From Flavobacteriales bacterium (GTDB lineage: Bacteria; Bacteroidota; Bacteroidia; Flavobacteriales; UBA7430), in NCBI GenBank assembly GCA_024959975.1, contig JANXFM010000121.1, positions 1-6,880 on the forward strand: a stretch of DNA of 6,880 bases, in the 5' to 3' direction. Numbering within the stretch: position 1 is the first letter of the stretch; the number at the start of each line of letters is the position of its first letter. The notes under the pieces are model-generated. The model did not search any database and was not told the DNA's origin. It saw only the letters and a list, made by a program, of their open reading frames with translations. Positions 1 to 5,485 of the stretch are shown one piece after another. A program made the position numbers and the translations under genes.

Positions 1-1
1 T

Positions 2-1867
2 TTACTTTAAGTGGTTTAAAACTTCTTCTTTGATCTCTTGTGCCTGGAAGGGTAAGCCTTTGATCTTATTTAATCCCTTTGCATCTATCAGGTAGCGATC
101 TCTTATCAACTTTATCAATTGCCCATCATTCAATTCGGGAATAATTACCTGATCGAAATTCGACAAGATTTCTCCTAAATTTTCAGGGAAGGGATGTATG
201 TATCTGATCTGTGCATGTGCCACATCCACACCTTCCGACTTAAGTTCTTTGGCTGCCGTTTTGATCGCTCCATAAGTAGATCCCCAACCCAGAATCAATA
301 GTTTTGAGTTTGTTGTTCCACTGTCCAATTCCTGCTTCGGAATATGCTTGGCAATTCGGTTTACCTTAGCAGCTCTTATCTTCACCATCTCCTGATGATT
401 TTCCGGCTCGTAAGAAACATTCCCTGTTTCCTTGTCTTTTTCCAAACCTCCTAAACGATGCTCTACGCCGGGGGTTCCGGGTATTGCCCATTCACGAACA
501 AGATCTTCATTACGCTTGTAAGGTAAATAAGGAGCATCCTCTTCTGCTCTTGGATCTTTAACTTTAAGCGCTATGGGTTCCAAGGCTTCAGCCGAAGGAA
601 ATTTCCACGGCTCAGCACCATTGGCAATGTAACCATCTGTTAAAAGAAAAACGGGAGTCATGTGTTCAACAGAAATTCTACAAGCCTCGTAAGCCATTTC
701 GAAACAATCGGATGGCGACTGTGCCGCAATGACCGGCATAGGGGCTTCCCCATTTCTACCGTACATTACCTGTAATAGATCGGATTGCTCCGTTTTCGTC
801 GGCAATCCGGTTGATGGTCCTCCTCTTTGCACGTTAATTACTACCAAAGGAAGTTCCATCATCACAGCCAAACCTATTGCTTCAGCTTTTAGGGCAACGC
901 CCGGTCCTGATGAGGCCGTGATAGCCAGGTCTCCTCCAAAGGAAGCTCCGATAGCCGAACAAACCCCGGCAATTTCATCTTCAGCCTGAAAGGTCTTGAT
1001 CCCAAAATTTTTGTGCTTTGCCAACTCATGTAAAATGTCTGAAGCGGGCGTAATCGGGTAACCCCCGTAAAACAAATTCATTTCTGAACGATGAGCGGCA
1101 GCTATTAAACCTAAGGCTGTAGCTTGATTACCGATGATATTTCGATACTGGCCGGCCTCCATTTCAGCAGGTTTTATTTCAAATCGATTTGAGAAAGTCT
1201 CGCTGGTATCCGCAAAATGATACCCCGATTTAAGTACTTTTAAATTGGCCTTTAAAACCTCTTGTTTGCCCTTAAATTTAAGCTCAAGAAAATCAATGGT
1301 AGAGTCTAGAGAACGGTTGTAGATCCAGTAAATAAATCCAAGCACAAACATGTTCTTACAACGATCTCTTTCTTTTGATCCTAAAGAAGATTCTTTAAGA
1401 TTCTCCCGAGTCATTTTGGTAATGTCAATCTCGTGTACCTTAAAGCCTTCCAGACTTGAATTGGTTAATGGATTGTCCGCCGGATCAATCCCTGCCAATC
1501 GCAAATTCTTTTTGTCGAAACCGGCCGTATTAACGATGATGGTACCGCGTTTTTTCAACCTCGAAAGGTTTTTCTTTAACGATGCCGCGTTCATGGCTAC
1601 CAATACATCACACAGATCTCCGGGGGTGAAGACTTCCACGTTCCCAAAGTTTATTTGAAAGCCCGAAACTCCTGCTAAAGTTCCCAAAGGGGCTCTAATT
1701 TCGGCAGGGAAATCCGGGAATGTACTTAGGTCGTTCCCGTAAAGTGCTGTATTATTGGTAAACTGGTTCCCAATAAGCTGTATCCCATCTCCCGAGTCTC
1801 CTGCATAGAGTATGGTAACTTTCTCAAGTACTTTTTGAATTTCTGTATTTTCTTTTTCCAATGTCAT
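2..1867 (-). CDS. korA: 2-oxoacid:ferredoxin oxidoreductase, fused gamma-alpha subunit (KorA type)
   Basis: A complete 621-residue subunit of the KorAB-type enzymes, which oxidatively decarboxylate a 2-oxoacid (2-oxoglutarate in best-known members) to its acyl-CoA and pass electrons to ferredoxin. The gamma domain is N-terminal (about 17-220) with GDSGDGIQLIGNQF (23-36). The alpha pyrimidine-binding domain follows (about 245-470) with YPITPAS (270-276), QAEDEIAG (294-301), ASSGPG (318-323) and VQRGGPSTGLPTKTEQSDL (346-364). A C-terminal transketolase-like domain (about 520-600) holds LLILGWGSTYGA and YIHPFP. The TPP-binding beta subunit KorB is not in the window; its gene should lie directly left of position 1. 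The stop is at 2-4, and the start ATG follows the cysH stop by 4 nt without a clear SD site. The link to sulfur genes may reflect a need for reduced ferredoxin by sulfite reductase, but that is inference. Pyruvate or another 2-oxoacid cannot be excluded. Confidence 0.94.
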   Translation of the reverse strand: MTLEKENTEIQKVLEKVTILYAGDSGDGIQLIGNQFTNNTALYGNDLSTFPDFPAEIRAPLGTLAGVSGFQINFGNVEVFTPGDLCDVLVAMNAASLKKNLSRLKKRGTIIVNTAGFDKKNLRLAGIDPADNPLTNSSLEGFKVHEIDITKMTRENLKESSLGSKERDRCKNMFVLGFIYWIYNRSLDSTIDFLELKFKGKQEVLKANLKVLKSGYHFADTSETFSNRFEIKPAEMEAGQYRNIIGNQATALGLIAAAHRSEMNLFYGGYPITPASDILHELAKHKNFGIKTFQAEDEIAGVCSAIGASFGGDLAITASSGPGVALKAEAIGLAVMMELPLVVINVQRGGPSTGLPTKTEQSDLLQVMYGRNGEAPMPVIAAQSPSDCFEMAYEACRISVEHMTPVFLLTDGYIANGAEPWKFPSAEALEPIALKVKDPRAEEDAPYLPYKRNEDLVREWAIPGTPGVEHRLGGLEKDKETGNVSYEPENHQEMVKIRAAKVNRIAKHIPKQELDSGTTNSKLLILGWGSTYGAIKTAAKELKSEGVDVAHAQIRYIHPFPENLGEILSNFDQVIIPELNDGQLIKLIRDRYLIDAKGLNKIKGLPFQAQEIKEEVLNHLK

Positions 1868-1871
1868 TTTC

Positions 1872-2525
1872 TTAGCTTAAATGCAATCCACATTCCGTTT
1901 TTTGGGCTCCAACCCATCTTCCTTCTCTACCTTCTCCTTTCTTTGTACAGTGAAAGCATCCAATAGAATTGTAACCACATAGTTGTAAAGGATGCCTAGG
2001 CAGGTTGTTCTCAGAAATAAATTCCTTCATATCGCTGTCGCTTTTGTCTAACAAAAGATGAAATTTTAAAACGCCATCCTGAAGCTCAAAAAGCTCCTTA
2101 CCGGAACGATGATCATTTTGATGAGCCATCAATCCCGATATCCAGACTTTGTATCCCAACTTCAACTTTTCTAAAGGCTTTACTTTGTTTAACGAACAAC
2201 ACCAATCAGGGTTTTTAGTCCAGGTTTCATCTTTTATGGTAAACTCATTCTCGATTTGATCGGGTTTCACATCCACGACCTCAAGTTTCAATTTTCGAGC
2301 TAACTTTTTCTTGTAGCTTAGTGTTTCCGGAAACGAAAAAGTTGTATCAATAAAATGAACTTTTTGAGTAGGATTTACTTTTGAGATCACACCCAGCAAA
2401 TAGGCTGAAGATGCTCCAAAAGATGAAGTCACCAAAACCTCCTCAGGCTTGTATTCAAGATACAAGGCTCTCAATCGATCTTCCAGACCGAGCGATGTGT
2501 ATTGTGTGTTCTTATCGTTCAACAT
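1872..2525 (-). CDS. cysH: Assimilatory APS/PAPS reductase with [4Fe-4S] cysteine motif
   Basis: A 217-residue reductase of the CysH family, reducing adenylylsulfate (APS) or PAPS to sulfite with thioredoxin-type electrons. The PP-loop is TSSFGASS (33-40). Cys109-Cys110 and Cys190-x-x-Cys193 form the four-cysteine set that binds a [4Fe-4S] cluster in bacterial APS reductases, and the nucleophile is Cys212 in the C-terminal KTECGLH motif. The cluster motif favours APS as substrate, although some enzymes with it accept both. Several usually conserved positions differ: GLMAHQNDHR (131-140) where GLRxxQSxxR is common, and HPLQLCGYNSIGC (178-190) with an additional Cys183. The gene follows the E1 gene by 16 nt and precedes korA by 4 nt. 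It supplies sulfite, which needs a siroheme sulfite reductase not seen in the window. No ATP sulfurylase genes are seen either. Confidence 0.93.
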   Translation of the reverse strand: MLNDKNTQYTSLGLEDRLRALYLEYKPEEVLVTSSFGASSAYLLGVISKVNPTQKVHFIDTTFSFPETLSYKKKLARKLKLEVVDVKPDQIENEFTIKDETWTKNPDWCCSLNKVKPLEKLKLGYKVWISGLMAHQNDHRSGKELFELQDGVLKFHLLLDKSDSDMKEFISENNLPRHPLQLCGYNSIGCFHCTKKGEGREGRWVGAQKTECGLHLS

Positions 2526-2541
2526 CCTTTTTGTTTATTCT

Positions 2542-3687
2542 CTAGTTCGCGTCAACCACATCAAAATAAGCGTCAACACCTCCGGTCAGATTGTACAAAT
2601 TTGAAAATCCAAATTCCTTTTCTAAAAGCTCGATGGCTTTTTTACTTCTCCCACCGGACTTACAGTGAATGACTACTTTTCGATCGGATACAATTTGATC
2701 GACTTCCTCTTCTACATCCGCAAGTGGAATATGAAGCCCTTCAATATTGGCTATCTCGTATTCAAAATCCTCACGAACATCAATCAGCTGAAATGGCTCT
2801 TCACTCTTTTGAAGCTCTAAGAATTCCTGAACTGAAATTTTCTTAATATCATCCTCATTATTCTGGTTCATACCACAAAACTCCTGGTAATCTACAAGTG
2901 CTGTAATTGTCGGATTTTTCCCGTTCAAAGGATTGTTCTCGTCGCGGTGAACTTTTACCGTTCTGGTTTCAAAATTCATGGCATCAAAAAGGAATAAGCG
3001 TCCTACCAGAGGCTCTCCTACACCGGTAATTACTTTAATCACCTCATTGGCTTGTAAAGACCCTACAATTCCGGGCAATACGCCCAAAACTCCACCTTCG
3101 GCACAACTTGGGACTAATCCCGGTGGTGGTGGCGATGGAAACAAGTCTCTGTAATTCGGTCCTAAAACACCGTCTTCATTTTTGTAATTAAAGACTGAAA
3201 CCTGTCCGTCAAAGCGGTAAATAGAAGCGTACACATTTGTTTTACCAAGCAATACACAGGCATCATTTACAAGATAGCGCGTTGGGAAATTATCCGTTCC
3301 ATCGGCAACCAGATCATAGTCTTTAACGATGTCCAAAGCATTTTCAGAACTCAAACGAACATTGTGTGTTACAATGTTTATGTAGGGGTTTAAACCTTCT
3401 AAACGCTCTTTTGCCGCCAATACTTTTGGCTTGCCAATATCGTTGGTAGAAAATAACACCTGACGTTGTAAATTAGAATCTTCCACAACATCAAAATCTA
3501 AAACACCAATAGTTCCTACACCTGCAGCCGCCAAATATTGAAGCAATGGGGCGCCCAGACCACCGGTACCAACAACCAGTACTTTGGCTGCTTTGAGTTT
3601 TCGCTGTCCTTCGATATTAAACTCAGGGATAATTAAATGCCTGCTGTAACGCGAAAGCTCTTCTTTACTAAATGTTTCCTGTGCCAT
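2542..3687 (-). CDS. moeB: E1-like adenylyltransferase with C-terminal rhodanese domain (MoeB/MoeZ/MOCS3 type)
   Basis: This 381-residue enzyme should adenylate the C-terminal glycine of the carrier encoded 5 nt upstream and help convert it to a thiocarboxylate. The ThiF/MoeB domain covers about residues 8-270: RYSRHLIIPEF (13-23), ATP loop GTGGLG (40-45), DFDVVEDSNLQRQ (64-76), DGTDNFPTRYLVND (129-142), and PPPPGLVPSCAEGGVLG (186-202) with the conserved Cys195. The rhodanese domain covers about 283-378, with IDVRE (302-306) and active-site loop HCKSGGRS whose Cys342 could carry a persulfide. The zinc-binding CxxC usual before the poly-proline segment is absent; the region reads GPNYRDLFP (176-184). 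Annotation pipelines would probably name it MoeB, but no molybdopterin genes are nearby, and the architecture equals MoeZ, the E1 that serves CysO in mycobacteria. The partner assignment is inferred from gene order. Confidence 0.92.
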   Translation of the reverse strand: MAQETFSKEELSRYSRHLIIPEFNIEGQRKLKAAKVLVVGTGGLGAPLLQYLAAAGVGTIGVLDFDVVEDSNLQRQVLFSTNDIGKPKVLAAKERLEGLNPYINIVTHNVRLSSENALDIVKDYDLVADGTDNFPTRYLVNDACVLLGKTNVYASIYRFDGQVSVFNYKNEDGVLGPNYRDLFPSPPPPGLVPSCAEGGVLGVLPGIVGSLQANEVIKVITGVGEPLVGRLFLFDAMNFETRTVKVHRDENNPLNGKNPTITALVDYQEFCGMNQNNEDDIKKISVQEFLELQKSEEPFQLIDVREDFEYEIANIEGLHIPLADVEEEVDQIVSDRKVVIHCKSGGRSKKAIELLEKEFGFSNLYNLTGGVDAYFDVVDAN

Positions 3688-3692
3688 GACCT

Positions 3693-3971
3693 TTAGTTTT
3701 TACCCCCCGCAATAGCAGGAATGATGCTAAGTACATCATCTGCCTTTAGGCTTGTTTTTTCTTTGTCAAGAACATTAATGTCTTCATCACCTAAATAAAT
3801 TCTCAAGAAATTTCTGATTTGACCTTGCTCGTCAAAAACGTGCTTCTGGATCTCCGGAAAGGCTCCTGACAGGGCTTTAATCGCTTCGTAAACATTTTCA
3901 GAATTCGTTTCGAATGAAGCCTGATTATCTGTAAACTTTCTCAAGGGTGTTGGGATAATTACTTTTGCCAT
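3693..3971 (-). CDS. cysO: CysO/MoaD/ThiS-like ubiquitin-fold sulfur carrier with C-terminal Gly-Gly-Lys-Asn
   Basis: A 92-residue beta-grasp sulfur carrier. It matches CysO more than MoaD or ThiS: the opening VIIPTPLRKFT (4-14), the central FDEQGQIRNFLRIYLGDEDI (46-65) and the closing IIPAIAGG (83-90) follow the mycobacterial CysO pattern of IPT-LR, then IY-NDEDV, then LPAVAGG. The last glycine is the residue that an E1 adenylates and converts to a thiocarboxylate. Here Gly89-Gly90 are followed by Lys91-Asn92, so the encoded protein seems to need removal of two residues before it can be activated; the adjacent JAMM gene is the likely processor. The Gly codons lie in six consecutive G on the coding strand (plus-strand C at 3703-3708), so a one-base error or slippage matters. 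The gene lies 12 nt after the JAMM gene and 5 nt before the E1 gene. Confidence 0.9.
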   Translation of the reverse strand: MAKVIIPTPLRKFTDNQASFETNSENVYEAIKALSGAFPEIQKHVFDEQGQIRNFLRIYLGDEDINVLDKEKTSLKADDVLSIIPAIAGGKN

Positions 3972-3983
3972 GATCTTAATTTT

Positions 3984-4427
3984 TTAAAGATTTGTTATTT
4001 GTTTTTCTACGTTGTCGAAAACGGGTTCTTGAATGAATTTATTGGACTCATTAAGGGTCCATGATGAGGTCGCTGCTACTTCACCTTTCACAATGGATAC
4101 GATCACATAAGAGAAATTAGGCTGAGCAAATTTCAAATCGGTTGGGGAAGGTACTGCAGGATGATCTGGGTGTGAGTGGTAAACGCCAATCAGATCCAAA
4201 TCGTTCTCGATCGCATAACGCTCTGCTTTCACATAATCGATGGGGGCTATTTCAAATATTCGCTCCGGATTGGTTTTATTTTGATTTTCTACTTCACGAA
4301 TTTCAACGACTTCCTTTCGATCTCCAATTTTACCGTAAAAAAAGCCACATCCTTCGTGTGGGTAGCTCGCCACCAAATGCTTGTGCATTTCCTCAATTGC
4401 CTGGTCTGTAAATCTTACTTCTTTCAT
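3984..4427 (-). CDS. mec: JAMM/MPN+ (M67 family) metallopeptidase, Mec-like
   Basis: A compact 147-residue zinc peptidase of the JAMM/MPN+ family. The active-site set is complete: Glu25 in PHEGCGFFYG, and HSHPDHPAVPSPTD (84-97) giving zinc ligands His84, His86 and Asp97 plus Ser94. In Mycobacterium tuberculosis the related Mec releases cysteine from the C terminus of CysO after sulfur transfer; in Pseudomonas and Wolinella the related QbsD and HcyD trim residues beyond the Gly-Gly of the sulfur carrier. It sits between the cysteine synthase gene (6 nt upstream) and the carrier gene (12 nt downstream), so the carrier is the obvious substrate. Since that carrier ends in Gly-Gly-Lys-Asn, this enzyme could do both the initial trimming and the final cysteine release (inference). 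No signal peptide or membrane segment is seen; it should be cytoplasmic. Confidence 0.92.
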   Translation of the reverse strand: MKEVRFTDQAIEEMHKHLVASYPHEGCGFFYGKIGDRKEVVEIREVENQNKTNPERIFEIAPIDYVKAERYAIENDLDLIGVYHSHPDHPAVPSPTDLKFAQPNFSYVIVSIVKGEVAATSSWTLNESNKFIQEPVFDNVEKQITNL

Positions 4428-4431
4428 CCGT

Positions 4432-4435
4432 TCCT
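4432..4435 (-). promoter_or_regulatory. Shine-Dalgarno-like AGGA for the JAMM gene, overlapping the cysM stop
   Basis: The minus-strand sequence TAGGAACGG precedes the ATG of the JAMM gene. AGGA lies 4 nt from the start codon and shares bases with the TAG stop of cysM, which would couple translation of the two genes. It is one of the few SD-like sites here; other leaders are only A-rich. Confidence 0.35.
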
Positions 4436-5384
4436 ATTTAAAAAGTTGTTCGTAAACCTCACTGTACTTGTCGGCACTATCCGGAAATACAGTGACAATA
4501 ACTCCCTGGTCAATTCCCTTTGCCAAATTAATGGCTCCCGCCAAATTTGCCGCACCCGAAGGGCCTATCAATAAGCCTTCTTTCTCGGCTATTTCTTTCA
4601 ACATAGCAAAAGATTGTTCCGTAGAAACCTCTAGGGTGTAATCCGGTTGTTTTGCATCAAAGATCTTAGGAACCATAGCTGTTTCCATGTCTTTCCATCC
4701 TTCGATAGCGTGCAATGCCGAATCGGGTTGAAGAGCCACTAAATGCACTTCGGAATCGTATTCTTTCAAGAATTCCCCTACACCACGCAATGTTCCGGAA
4801 GTACCTAATCCTGCAACAAAATGAGTAATGTTTTCCTGCTCTAATTGATTAACAATCTCAGGTCCTGTAGTTTCATAATGCGCCTTCCAGTTATTATCAT
4901 TACCATACTGATCGGCATAATAATACTTCTCAGGATTGGCTTCATACATTTCTTTGGCTTTATTTTGGGCTCCGTCGGTAGACTCCAATTCAGATGTTAA
5001 AACAACCTCTGCACCTAAAGATTTTAAATTTCTAATACGTTCAATAGATGCATTTGCAGGAATACACAAGGTCACTGAAATGCCTAAAGCACTACAAATA
5101 GATGCATAGGCAATACCTGTATTCCCACTTGATGCGTCAAGGAGTGTTTTCGCTCTGTCAAGTTTACCCGTAAAAATGGCATCCTTAACAATGTTGTATG
5201 CAGCTCTGGTTTTCACACTCGAACCAAACTGTTGCCATTCAAGCTTCGCATAAATTTTAACTCCCGGCTTCTGAAATACTCTGTTTAATGGATAAAGCGG
5301 TGTATTACCAACAAACTTTTCCAGTTGTGATAAGCCTTCCAGTAAACTAAATTGATGTACTCCTTTTTCTTCTGTCAGTTCCAT
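4434..5384 (-). CDS. cysM: CysM-like PLP-dependent cysteine synthase
   Basis: A 316-residue fold-type II PLP enzyme of the cysteine synthase family, which replaces the leaving group of an activated serine (O-acetylserine or O-phosphoserine) with sulfur. The PLP lysine is Lys58 in FGSSVKTRAA; the substrate loop is SSGNTG (85-90); the phosphate-binding loop is GLGTSGT (192-198); Ser276 in IGPSGAA would contact the PLP ring nitrogen. The family opening GNTPL lies at 26-30, after an N-terminal extension of about 25 residues. The lysine motif differs from the usual NPTGSxKDRxA. The segment KDMETAMVPKIFD (231-243) resembles, from memory, the region of mycobacterial CysM that holds its phosphoserine-binding arginine, with Lys231 in that place. 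Linkage to a CysO-like carrier, a JAMM peptidase and an E1 (6 nt to the next gene) suggests the sulfur donor is a protein thiocarboxylate. Substrate choice is inference. Confidence 0.9.
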   Translation of the reverse strand: MELTEEKGVHQFSLLEGLSQLEKFVGNTPLYPLNRVFQKPGVKIYAKLEWQQFGSSVKTRAAYNIVKDAIFTGKLDRAKTLLDASSGNTGIAYASICSALGISVTLCIPANASIERIRNLKSLGAEVVLTSELESTDGAQNKAKEMYEANPEKYYYADQYGNDNNWKAHYETTGPEIVNQLEQENITHFVAGLGTSGTLRGVGEFLKEYDSEVHLVALQPDSALHAIEGWKDMETAMVPKIFDAKQPDYTLEVSTEQSFAMLKEIAEKEGLLIGPSGAANLAGAINLAKGIDQGVIVTVFPDSADKYSEVYEQLFK

Positions 5385-5417
5385 ATTAGATCTTTTTTTC
5401 TTTGTTGATCAGTAGGC

Positions 5418-5425
5418 CAAACTCA
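5418..5425 (-). promoter_or_regulatory. Weak candidate -7 promoter element for the cysM operon
   Basis: TGAGTTTG on the minus strand matches the Bacteroidota primary sigma consensus TAnnTTTG at five of the six specified bases and lies about 35 nt before the cysM ATG. I see no good TTG-type -33 element at 17-23 nt upstream, only a T-rich run, so this is a weak call made mainly from position. Confidence 0.2.
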
Positions 5426-5447
5426 TTCGATTCCAAAAGCTTTCTTT

Positions 5448-5481
5448 AAAAAAATGCGTTTTCTACTACCATCTAAAATGC
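5448..5481 (-). terminator. Weak candidate Rho-independent terminator after the siroheme gene
   Basis: On the minus strand, GCATTTT (5481-5475) can pair with AAAACGC (5462-5456) around a 12-nt loop, with one A-C mismatch, and is followed almost at once by seven T (5454-5448). The stem has only two G-C pairs, so termination would be inefficient at best. The site starts a few bases after the cysG stop, which is the right place for it. Confidence 0.2.
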
Positions 5482-5485
5482 GAAA

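Larger units (their letters stand above)
5385..5485 (-). other. 101-bp intergenic spacer, possible operon boundary before cysM
   Basis: This is the only gap longer than 16 nt in the window. Read on the minus strand it starts with an AT-rich segment holding a possible weak terminator (5448-5481). A sequence resembling the Bacteroidota -7 element follows (TGAGTTTG at 5425-5418, consensus TAnnTTTG), and then an A-rich leader (GAAAAAAAGA) before the cysM ATG. An exact 8-base direct repeat, AAAATGCG on the plus strand, lies at 5451-5458 and 5475-5482. I find no riboswitch fold, tRNA or small ORF. The spacer could separate a siroheme unit from a cysteine-synthesis unit, or simply be an internal spacer of one long operon. 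Confidence 0.5.

Noticed and set aside
729..1658. Plus-strand open frames at 729-989 and 1350-1658
   Set aside because: They lie entirely inside korA on the opposite strand; their translations show no recognisable domain, while the minus strand encodes an intact conserved protein.
3690..3694. AAAGG as Shine-Dalgarno site of the E1 gene
   Set aside because: It lies only 2 nt from the ATG, too close for normal pairing with 16S rRNA; it may be coincidence with the carrier's stop region.
2542..3971. Molybdopterin (MoaD/MoeB) or thiamine (ThiS/ThiF) synthesis as the role of carrier plus E1
   Set aside because: No moaE, moaA, thiG or thiH lies nearby; the carrier's motifs resemble CysO, and the JAMM and cysteine synthase neighbours fit cysteine synthesis better. 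A shared second role cannot be excluded.
4142..4574. Plus-strand open frames at 4142-4411 and 4176-4574
   Set aside because: Both are antisense to the JAMM and cysM genes, overlap each other in different frames, and show no motif.
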